Part shown: one piece after another, positions 1-6,766 of the stretch | How positions within the stretch are numbered: the first letter of the stretch is position 1 | Layout: the number at the start of each line of letters is the position of its first letter | Source: Lentisphaeria bacterium | Lineage (GTDB): Bacteria; Verrucomicrobiota; Lentisphaeria; Victivallales; Victivallaceae | Length of the DNA stretch: 40,384 bases | Assembly: GCA_017457065.1 (NCBI GenBank) | Contig: JAFTIE010000206.1 | Coordinates: 1 to 40,384 of the forward strand | Direction: 5' to 3' | Notes under the pieces: generated by a model | Databases searched by the model: none | What the model was told of the DNA's origin: nothing | Seen by the model: the letters and a program-made list of their open reading frames with translations, nothing else | Translations under genes and position numbers: made by a program

Positions 1-117
1 CAATTTCAAAACTCCTCAAAATTGTCAAAGCGCCCTCGCTTCGATCTGATAAAGGGAGCGTTTTCGGCTGTTACCTTACAGGTAGCACCCTCAAACTACC
101 CTTTACAGCTCTTTGCG

Positions 118-140
118 AATGGCATCTTTGCCATTTTTTG
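118..140 (+). terminator. Candidate intrinsic terminator, rightward
   Basis: AATGGC (118-123) pairs with GCCATT (130-135) around a six-base loop, and is followed by more T residues. It would serve a rightward gene lying left of the window; for the leftward iclR gene the T-run is on the wrong side. The stem is short, so this is tentative. Confidence 0.4.
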
Positions 141-193
141 AATGACTTTTGAAATTACCTCATGGTGTCTTTGCCATTTTTTGAATGGCTTTC
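125..193. repeat. Short direct repeat at the iclR stop codon
   Basis: A 20-base sequence at 125-144 recurs exactly at 168-187, and similarity continues a few bases further with one change. The second copy encodes the last residues of the IclR protein and the first lies just past its stop codon, so the gene end appears to have been partly duplicated in tandem with a 43-base period. Confidence 0.7.
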
Positions 194-904
194 CAACTTA
201 CCTCTTATTTCTTCAACGGCAGCCTGAAGCAGCCGCATCGCCTGTTTCCAATCGCCCCGGACACATCTGATATTCAGGACGTAATTTTCCGTCAGCGGCA
301 CAGCAATGCCCACGTCGGAGGTGCCGCAAAGTTCCATGGAGACATACCCCTGTTTGCGGGAAGTCTGAAGAAAAGAGTCCAGATTTTCCCTGTTCCGCCA
401 GAAGTTGCTGCCATACTCCTCAAAGGGCCAGCAGCCGAAAAGTCCGGGAGCGTAGACGCTCTGCATAAGAAAAGCAAGCCCGGTGCAGGAGGAATACACA
501 GGAAGGGTCATACTCATAGGATACTGCAGCACATTGCGTCTTTCGGGGGAAACGCGCAGAACGGTGCGCAAATGGTTGTCGCAAAGCTGTGTAACACTTG
601 CCACGCACTCCGGCAAAGCACTGCTCATTTTGAGCAGCTGAACTCCGGCGCTCTGCATAAGCAGATGTGAGCGCTCCTGAAGGACAAGATCGGTCACAGC
701 GCTCCCCAGACGGTAGCGGCTGAGGGAATCCTTCTGCAGATAACCTCTTTCGGCAAGGGTCCGCATCAGATTGTAGGCGGTGGTGGTGTTGAGTCCCAGT
801 TCCTCCCCCACATCCGAAAGCCGGAGACCGTTGGAAGAGCGTGAAACGCACTCCAATATATCCAGCGCCCTGACCAGGGATTGTACCAATTCATTTCCCG
901 GCAT
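155..904 (-). CDS. IclR-family transcriptional regulator
   Basis: This 249-residue protein has the IclR layout: an N-terminal winged helix-turn-helix at about residues 6-65, with the recognition region around LGLNTTTAYNLMRTL at 36-50, and then an effector-binding domain at about 75-240. Length matches the family norm of about 250. IclR proteins usually control a nearby catabolic or transport operon and bind a small metabolite; the ligand cannot be told from sequence. It diverges from the U32-like/NAT gene pair, sharing a 180-base intergenic region with promoters for both sides, so that pair is its most likely target, although autoregulation alone is possible. The ATG at 904 has only a weak A/G-rich leader but no better in-frame start lies nearby. 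Confidence 0.9.
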   Translation of the reverse strand: MPGNELVQSLVRALDILECVSRSSNGLRLSDVGEELGLNTTTAYNLMRTLAERGYLQKDSLSRYRLGSAVTDLVLQERSHLLMQSAGVQLLKMSSALPECVASVTQLCDNHLRTVLRVSPERRNVLQYPMSMTLPVYSSCTGLAFLMQSVYAPGLFGCWPFEEYGSNFWRNRENLDSFLQTSRKQGYVSMELCGTSDVGIAVPLTENYVLNIRCVRGDWKQAMRLLQAAVEEIRGKLESHSKNGKDTMR

Positions 905-952
905 GCTTCTTTATCTTTCATCATTGATGAATTATTTTTTACAATACACCTT

Positions 953-981
953 AATATAGTCTGTTTCAGAAGATTTTACAA
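953..981 (-). promoter_or_regulatory. Sigma70-type promoter of the iclR gene
   Basis: Reading leftward, TTGTAA (976-981), 17 bases, then TATATT (953-958). Expected transcription start is near 946, giving a leader of about 40 bases before the ATG at 904. Confidence 0.65.
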
Positions 982-1023
982 GGCAAAACATTGAAAAAAA
1001 TGAAAGTTTTTCTTACTCTGCCA

Positions 1024-1051
1024 TTGCAATATCTTTCAGCTGTGATATATT
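1024..1051 (+). promoter_or_regulatory. Sigma70-type promoter of the U32-like/NAT pair
   Basis: TTGCAA (1024-1029), 16 bases, then TATATT (1046-1051). It lies about 30 bases upstream of the gene start, which leaves a very short leader and supports the start at 1085. Confidence 0.65.
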
Positions 1052-1084
1052 GAAGCGTTCACAACAGACTTGGAAGGGCAGAGG

Positions 1085-2110
1085 ATGAAAACTTTACTGG
1101 CAGCAGGTTATCAGTTCCCGGAAAGCGGGGAGCTCTTTTCAGAGATCGTTTCCGATTACAAAGAGAGTGTGGGAGAGATCTATTTTTCCTGGGGCATGAC
1201 CCCTTCGGGGCGTCCGGGGATCCCTCTCACCGACTGGGAGCATCAGGAGCGTCTGGAATACGAATTGGGCGTACTGCGTTCACAGGGTTTCAAGCTGGAT
1301 CTTCTTTTCAACGCCAACTGTTACGGAGCCGATGCCATTTCTGAACATCTGGCTGGTGAGTACTGCGGCATCCTCGCTTATCTGGAGTCCCGGGATCTGC
1401 TGCCCGAAACCGTTACCACAGCCTCCATATTTCTGGCAGAGGTGCTGAAAAAGGAGTTCCCCCAAATCGAAAGACGCGCCTCGGTGAATATGAGACTTGA
1501 CAGTACCCTTGCTCTGGAGTTTCTGGGGGATCTTTTCGACAGTTTCTACATCAGAAGGGATCTGCAGCGCAACCTTGAAACAGTAAAAATGTTCCGCAAA
1601 TGGTGTGATGAACACGGCAAAAAAATGGGTATCCTCGCCAACAGCGGCTGTCTGCGGAACTGTCCGGCGCAGACATTCCACGATAATCTGGTCGCCCATC
1701 AGAAGGAGCTTTACAAGCTCAGGAACCTGCCCGATGCCATGACAACTTTCTGTATGAAACACTACCGGAACAAAGAGAACATTTCAAACTTTCTCAAAAG
1801 CAGCTGGATCAGACCTGAAGATCTCCACTACTACGATGATCTGGTGGATTTTGTCAAGATCGCCACCCGGCAGCACGACCATCCCCGGCGTGTCATCGCC
1901 GCCTACGCCAACCGGAGTTACGAAGGGGATCTGGCAGCGCTGATGGAGCCCAATTTTTCTTCTCTCTTTGCCGCAGAGGGATACATCGAAAACGCCCTTT
2001 TCACCAGCTTTGAAGAGCTCCCCGCCGACTGCGCCGTCAACTGTACCAACTGCGGCAAATGCAAAGCACTGCTGCGAAAGGTCTTTGTGCCCCATTCTAC
2101 AAAAGGATGA
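1085..2110 (+). CDS. Peptidase U32-like Fe-S protein
   Basis: A 341-residue protein resembling the U32 family (UbiU/UbiV/RlhA/TrhP relatives), many of which are Fe-S proteins acting in RNA or quinone hydroxylation rather than proteases. Visible markers are GCLRNCP (C189, C193), C223 in a TFCMKHY segment, and a C-terminal NCTNCGKC cluster (C320, C323, C326). The N-terminal half looks like a TIM barrel. The ATG at 1085 has GGAAGG seven bases upstream; a TTG at 1070 in the same frame lies on that Shine-Dalgarno and is less likely. The stop is only four bases before the NAT gene, so the two are co-transcribed. The substrate is unknown, and the family call rests on cysteine pattern and general resemblance. 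Confidence 0.65.
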   Translation: MKTLLAAGYQFPESGELFSEIVSDYKESVGEIYFSWGMTPSGRPGIPLTDWEHQERLEYELGVLRSQGFKLDLLFNANCYGADAISEHLAGEYCGILAYLESRDLLPETVTTASIFLAEVLKKEFPQIERRASVNMRLDSTLALEFLGDLFDSFYIRRDLQRNLETVKMFRKWCDEHGKKMGILANSGCLRNCPAQTFHDNLVAHQKELYKLRNLPDAMTTFCMKHYRNKENISNFLKSSWIRPEDLHYYDDLVDFVKIATRQHDHPRRVIAAYANRSYEGDLAALMEPNFSSLFAAEGYIENALFTSFEELPADCAVNCTNCGKCKALLRKVFVPHSTKG

Positions 2111-2114
2111 TATT

Positions 2115-2933
2115 ATGCTGACCGATTCCATGGCAAAACTTTACCTCGAAGTTCTGGGATGTACCGATGCCCGGGCTGTCTGTAAAGAAAATCTCTTCCG
2201 TCTCCAGGAAGCTCATTTGGAAAAGATCCCCTACACCAATCTTTCCTTTTTCCGCAACGGCGTTGTGACCTCTCTTGAAACAGCGGCTCTTTTTGAGCGG
2301 CTCATCATTCAGAAAAAAGGGGGCTACTGCTTTGAACTCAACGGACTTTTCAGCAAACTGCTCCGTTATCTGGGATACGATGTGACCGACTTTTTCGGCC
2401 GCTGGCACTTTGGTTCAGCTGAAGCCGTTCCCATGCGGCGGCACCGTATTTTGAAGGTGGTTCTGGGGGATGAAACATTCCTCGCCGATGCGGGTATCGG
2501 GAGTCTCTGCCCTGTAACACCTCTTGTTTTCAAGCACGACATTATCCAGCAGAAAAATTTCCGTTCCTACCGTATTGTGAAAGATCCTCAGCTGGGGAAT
2601 GTGGTCCAGGCGGAAACGCCTGAAGGATTTCTCCCCTACTTTTCTTTCACAGAAGATCCCCATTTCCCTCAGGACTTTGTCTATGTCCACGCCTACTGCA
2701 TACAGCAGCCGGACTCCATATTCCGGAACAGGCTCTTTCTCCACAAGATCACAGCCAAACAGCAGCAGATGATCGTTTCCCCCACTCCGGACTCCCCTGT
2801 CTGGGGACTGCTGACCCGGGAGTGCCAAAAAGAAGAGCTCCACACTCTTCACACCAAAGAAGAGATGTTAAAGCTCATCACAGAGGTTTTCGGTCTCAAC
2901 TACACCGCCGCCGACCTCTCCGAAATCAGCTGA
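2115..2933 (+). CDS. Arylamine N-acetyltransferase
   Basis: A 272-residue acetyl-CoA-dependent N-acetyltransferase of the NAT family, which moves acetyl groups onto arylamines, hydrazines or related acceptors. The catalytic triad is clear: Cys72 in GGYCFELN, His110 in RRHRILKV and Asp125 in LADAGIG, almost the same positions as in characterised bacterial NATs. The open frame extends upstream into the previous gene, but ATG 2115 is preceded by AAAAGGA at proper distance, so it is taken as the start. Being the second gene of a unit with the U32-like protein suggests a detoxification or modification role, but no link between the two activities is known to me. The 3' end overlaps the convergent neighbour by eight bases. 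Confidence 0.9.
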   Translation: MLTDSMAKLYLEVLGCTDARAVCKENLFRLQEAHLEKIPYTNLSFFRNGVVTSLETAALFERLIIQKKGGYCFELNGLFSKLLRYLGYDVTDFFGRWHFGSAEAVPMRRHRILKVVLGDETFLADAGIGSLCPVTPLVFKHDIIQQKNFRSYRIVKDPQLGNVVQAETPEGFLPYFSFTEDPHFPQDFVYVHAYCIQQPDSIFRNRLFLHKITAKQQQMIVSPTPDSPVWGLLTRECQKEELHTLHTKEEMLKLITEVFGLNYTAADLSEIS

Positions 2934-4389
2934 CATTCCTGAAACGCAGCACGAAAGAGCTTCTTCCCGGAGCTGTTACAGATATGATCCCGTCATCTCC
3001 GCAACTCAGGGAGATCCCTCCTTTGGACTCCACCACCTCAAATGTTTTACCCGCAAGCGCCTGAGGAAGTCGGAGCTTTTCTGATACGGCTTCGTGGTAT
3101 TGAGCGTAGAGAAAATAGCCGTCTGATTCCATACGTCCGTAACAGGCGGTCGCCTGACTGCAGGAAGGGGAAAAATATTGACGGCAAGCGTGAAGAACAA
3201 AGTTCTCCCCCTTGCACATTCCCTGTGGGAACTCTGCGGCATAGGGGTAGATCTTGGTGGTAAAGGGCAGAGTGCAGTTGTGATCCCCCCGCTCTCCTGA
3301 ACCTTTCCGGGTGATGCCGCAGGTCAGGGAGTAATCAAGCACCACAGCCAGTTCTCTTTTTTCCCTGCTGCCGAAAAAGTCGATGTAACTGTTTGGGGGA
3401 TCATTGGGCTCAAGGCAATCCTCCCCCGTACAGCGGTGGCGGAGCGTGGTGGGGTAAGTGACCTCATAAGGGGAGTCAAGATCCGCCCTTTCGCCGTTTT
3501 CCAGAAGGATGGGCTTCAATTTCGGGATCATTTTTTCATGTTTCTCAAAACCGACAGTCCCGTAATGCTGCAGCAATCCCCAATGCCAGTGACCGGGAAG
3601 ATCTCTTTTGATCGTCACATCAGCTTTGTAATGCCAGGCGCAATCAGGCAGAAAGGTCACTTCAACTTTGTGATTGATCGAAGGATCAAGCCGCCGGTCG
3701 ACTGGAGTTACCTCTTCTCCGGGGTGATCGAGCATGTACGCCACTTGAGTATCCGTAAGGATCAGATCGTAATCCCAGAGGAGTTTTGCACTGCTGCAAA
3801 GAGTGACTTTTCCCTCTTCCAGTTCGGTGCCGTCTGCGAAAAGCGCCAGAGAGTTGTAACGGTTCTGGGGTGAAAGCTGAGAAAAGGGAGTCTTACACAT
3901 CTGGATCTTTTTGATGGTGTCGGCTTCGATTTTTTTATCGCCGTCATAAAGAGCTCCTGCGATCTCCTGAGGGAAAAGAGGCTCAGCGCCGGGAACGGGT
4001 CTGCCGTGAACGAGAAAGGAAGAAGCATCTTCCAGAGCGACGATAACAAAGGCGTTCCCTTTTTCATCAAAAAGCACCTTCCCCAGATCTTCTGCAGTAT
4101 ACCAGTGGCGCAGCATGGTAATGCGGAAAGTATAAGGTGAACCGTGATTGGCGCCCACAGTACCGTAAGCACCACTCATCCAGGGGGCGTAATCATCCCA
4201 TCCCTGATGGAAAACTTTTCCCTTTTCCCCCATTTCAAAGGGCTGGTCAGCAGGAAGGAACCACGAACAGTTGTTGCCTTCCATCATGATATTGAAGACA
4301 TTCACTCCCGGTGCAAAGGGCATCAGTGTTGAAATTTTCATTCCCTGCCGGCAAATCAATAATTTCCGGTCCGATGTGAGATAGTGCAT
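2926..4389 (-). CDS. Conserved-looking protein of unknown family
   Basis: I do not recognise this 487-residue protein. It has no signal peptide or membrane segment, is rich in Trp, Tyr, His, Pro and Gly, and reads like a soluble beta-rich enzyme or carbohydrate-active protein. Notable pieces are WDDYAPWMSGAYG near residue 65, a His-rich stretch CAWHYKADVTIKRDLPGHWHW in the middle and several cysteines in the C-terminal third, possibly metal-binding. The frame is open to 4431, but ATG 4389 has AAGGAG at ideal distance, and the promoter at 4437-4465 would start transcription at about 4430, on top of the upstream ATG. It stands alone, divergent from serA and convergent with the NAT gene, so the neighbours give no clear clue to its job. 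Confidence 0.8.
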   Translation of the reverse strand: MHYLTSDRKLLICRQGMKISTLMPFAPGVNVFNIMMEGNNCSWFLPADQPFEMGEKGKVFHQGWDDYAPWMSGAYGTVGANHGSPYTFRITMLRHWYTAEDLGKVLFDEKGNAFVIVALEDASSFLVHGRPVPGAEPLFPQEIAGALYDGDKKIEADTIKKIQMCKTPFSQLSPQNRYNSLALFADGTELEEGKVTLCSSAKLLWDYDLILTDTQVAYMLDHPGEEVTPVDRRLDPSINHKVEVTFLPDCAWHYKADVTIKRDLPGHWHWGLLQHYGTVGFEKHEKMIPKLKPILLENGERADLDSPYEVTYPTTLRHRCTGEDCLEPNDPPNSYIDFFGSREKRELAVVLDYSLTCGITRKGSGERGDHNCTLPFTTKIYPYAAEFPQGMCKGENFVLHACRQYFSPSCSQATACYGRMESDGYFLYAQYHEAVSEKLRLPQALAGKTFEVVESKGGISLSCGDDGIISVTAPGRSSFVLRFRNVS

Positions 4390-4436
4390 TGGCAGCTCCT
4401 TTATTCTGTCATGTAAAGATACATCACTCATGGTTT

Positions 4437-4465
4437 AATATAGTCCGGCAAAGCCGTTTTTGCAA
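4437..4465 (-). promoter_or_regulatory. Sigma70-type promoter of the unknown gene
   Basis: Leftward TTGCAA (4460-4465), 17 bases, TATATT (4437-4442). The predicted transcription start near 4430 rules against translation from the ATG at 4431 and supports ATG 4389. Confidence 0.7.
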
Positions 4466-4530
4466 CCGCCCTCTCCTTTGAAGTCCCTCCTTCAGCTTAC
4501 GGAAGACCTTGAGAAAATTGGCAAAGTGAT

Positions 4531-4559
4531 TTGCAAAAAAAGGGATTTGGCTGTATATT
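4531..4559 (+). promoter_or_regulatory. Sigma70-type promoter of serA
   Basis: TTGCAA (4531-4536), 17 bases, TATATT (4554-4559). The leader is about 28 bases and carries GGAGG at 4580-4584, nine bases before the serA ATG. Confidence 0.75.
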
Positions 4560-4593
4560 ATGTGAAAGCGTTTTTAAATGGAGGTAATTTACC

Positions 4594-6168
4594 ATGCGCA
4601 AGGTTTTGATCCCGACTAAACTTGACAAGTTCGCCGCCGACTGGCTGATCGAACGGAACTACAACGTTGTCCTTGATGCGGCTACTCCCATTGCCGACCT
4701 TTTCAAGGCTAATCCCGATGCCGAAGTGGTCATCGTCCGCAGTGAAAAAATCACTCCCGAACTGATCGACCTGCTTCCTGAACTGAAACTCATCGTCCGT
4801 GCCGGAGCCGGTTTCAACACCATCGACATCAAGTATGCCCGCAAAAAGAACATCGACGTGATGAACACCCCCGGAGCCAACTCCAACGCTGTTGCTGAAG
4901 AAGTGATCGCTCTCATGCTGGCTTCTGCCCGTCACGTTGTCGCCGCTGACAAGTCCACCCGTGCCGGACTTTGGGAAAAGAGCAAACTCATGGGTCACGA
5001 GCTTACCGGCAAAACCGTGGGTATCCTCGGACTGGGACACATCGGTCAGCTGCTGGTGAAACGTCTTTCCGGATTTGAAGTCAAAGTTCTGGGTTTCGAT
5101 CCCATGATCTCCCCTGCCCTCGCTGAAAAGCTGGGCGTGGAGCTCTGCTCCGTTGAGCGCATTTTTGCTGAATCCGACTTCGTCTCTCTGCACATTCCCG
5201 AAAACGATGAGACCCGTGGCATGATCAACCGCCGTCTCTTTGAATCCATGAAGCCCGGTGCCACTCTGGTCAACTGCGCCCGTGCCGGTGTCATCAACGA
5301 AGGGGACCTCCGTGCAGTCAAAGCTACTCAGAAGATCAGCTACCTCAACGACGTCTATCCCAAAGATGAAGCCGGTGAGAAAAGCATTGCCGACGTGGCT
5401 GACCTCATGATGCCCCACCTGGGCGCCAACACCTTTGAAGCCAACTTCAACGCTGCCCGCAAATCTGCCGAGCAGATCGTTGACTACTTTGAAAAGGGTG
5501 TCACCACCGCCGTGGTCAACAAATCTCTCCCCGACGGGCTGGATGCCAAATATCAGCACCTCGCTTACGTTCTTGCCTCTCTGACCCGTGCCTATCTCGG
5601 CACCGACAAGAACCCCAGCCGTGTCGAAACCAGTTTCTACGGCACTCTGGGCCAGTTCGCCAACTGGATGACTCCCCCCATTGCCGCCGCCATCAGCGGC
5701 AGTTCCGCCATTGACCGTTCCCCCCGCGATGCCGAACAGTATCTTGCTGAGGCAGGAGTCGAACTGGTCAACCGCGATGTGGACAACAAAAAGAATTACG
5801 GTGCTTCCATGAGCATTGATATCTTCGCCGGTGACTCCCCCATCTACAAGGGCGGATGCCGCGGCACCATCATTGAGAACAAGCTCATGATCTCCCGTCT
5901 CAACGACTTCGACGGTCTCTATCTGGATCCCGTCGGTCACCACCTTTTCGTTGAGTACACCGACGAACCCGGCGTCATCGGCGCCATCGCAGGGATCCTC
6001 GGCGAAAAGAACATCAACATCATGGATATCCGTGCTCCTCAGGACACCCGTTCCGGCAAGTCTCTGAGCGTCATCACCACCAATGTTGAAGTACCCGACA
6101 TGCTGGTCGAAAAGATTCGCGAAACGGTCAACGCTTCCAAGGCGTTCCGCTTCTCCTATCTTGCGTGA
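4594..6168 (+). CDS. serA: D-3-phosphoglycerate dehydrogenase
   Basis: This is the long form of SerA (524 residues), which oxidises 3-phosphoglycerate to 3-phosphohydroxypyruvate with NAD, the first step of serine synthesis. Order of domains: substrate/NAD region at about 1-310 with GLGHIG (146-151) and Asp169 for NAD binding; the intervening regulatory domain at about 315-445; an ACT domain at about 450-524, usually the serine sensor. Catalytic Arg230 (NCARAG) and His275 (PHLGA) are present. The usual DVFxxEP loop with the catalytic Glu is changed to DVYPKDEAGEK, so the Glu may be E259 or E262. A strong promoter and GGAGG site precede it; purL follows 34 bases after the stop. SerA supplies serine and hence glycine and one-carbon units for purines, so the pairing makes sense. 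Confidence 0.93.
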   Translation: MRKVLIPTKLDKFAADWLIERNYNVVLDAATPIADLFKANPDAEVVIVRSEKITPELIDLLPELKLIVRAGAGFNTIDIKYARKKNIDVMNTPGANSNAVAEEVIALMLASARHVVAADKSTRAGLWEKSKLMGHELTGKTVGILGLGHIGQLLVKRLSGFEVKVLGFDPMISPALAEKLGVELCSVERIFAESDFVSLHIPENDETRGMINRRLFESMKPGATLVNCARAGVINEGDLRAVKATQKISYLNDVYPKDEAGEKSIADVADLMMPHLGANTFEANFNAARKSAEQIVDYFEKGVTTAVVNKSLPDGLDAKYQHLAYVLASLTRAYLGTDKNPSRVETSFYGTLGQFANWMTPPIAAAISGSSAIDRSPRDAEQYLAEAGVELVNRDVDNKKNYGASMSIDIFAGDSPIYKGGCRGTIIENKLMISRLNDFDGLYLDPVGHHLFVEYTDEPGVIGAIAGILGEKNINIMDIRAPQDTRSGKSLSVITTNVEVPDMLVEKIRETVNASKAFRFSYLA

Positions 6169-6202
6169 TCACCTTTCACAGATCAACTGAAGAAGGTTCT
6201 TT

Positions 6203-6766
6203 TTGAGTCAGACGTCAACATCACCCAACCGCACCGGGATCCGCCGTGGTTCCGGTGCGTTGCTCAGGCTGAATCTCGCTCCCCTCATGGGGAGACGGGA
6301 TGCAGCCTATGATGCTGTGACTCAAATCGCCGCAGGTCCCTGTGTATTTTCACAGGTCACAGAACTGCTCAAGCTCCTCTGGAGTGCTGAAAGAGACTCT
6401 GTTGACCTTCTTTCTCTTCTGAGCAGTCCCGACACCATCGACCGGGAACGGAATATGCTTGAGCATATCCGGAAACTGATCCGTCTGCTTCAGGTCCTTG
6501 AAGCCTGGAAAGGCAGCCGCAGCCGGAAAGACTCTAAAGAGTCCATGGAAGATGACACCGCCGATGATCCGGTGCTTCCTACCGTCGTCGGCAGATTCTC
6601 TTCTCTTCTCAGCCACGCTGCCCCCCATCTGGTGCGCTACCGCTCTTACGCCGAAAAAAGCGCCAGTACCTCACACGCTGAACGTTACAAAAAATCTTAT
6701 TCTTTTTATCTTGGGATCTACCAGAGCCGCAGTACGGCACTGCCCCAAAACAGTGGAAATCAAAAT
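6203..6766 (+). other. Hairpin-dense, in-frame region ahead of PurL
   Basis: These 188 codons use codons like the neighbouring genes and encode helical, Leu-rich sequence around residues 35-100 followed by a charged linker, which argues for real protein. Yet the DNA holds many short hairpins: stems 6230-6237/6252-6259 (8 bp), 6279-6284/6289-6294, 6339-6344/6351-6356, 6449-6458/6463-6471 (9 bp, one bulge), 6487-6492/6499-6504, 6530-6534/6539-6543 and 6547-6560/6570-6579 (10 bp, four-base bulge). It could be an N-terminal domain, a structured leader RNA with a chance open frame, or both. No family is recognised. Confidence 0.5.

Noticed and set aside
4558-5943. 461-codon open frame opposite serA
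   Set aside because: Third-position C/G bias in serA keeps the opposite frame free of stops. The protein is low-complexity (Gly, Val, Phe, Asp, His rich) with no motifs, and serA is certain.
6300-6450. HDOD-like domain in the purL extension
   Set aside because: A weak helical pattern recalls the start of HDOD domains, but the key asparagine-containing core is absent, so no call is made.
6203-6766. RNase P RNA, tmRNA or a known riboswitch ahead of purL
   Set aside because: I looked for the conserved cores and tRNA-like ends of these RNAs on both strands and found none.
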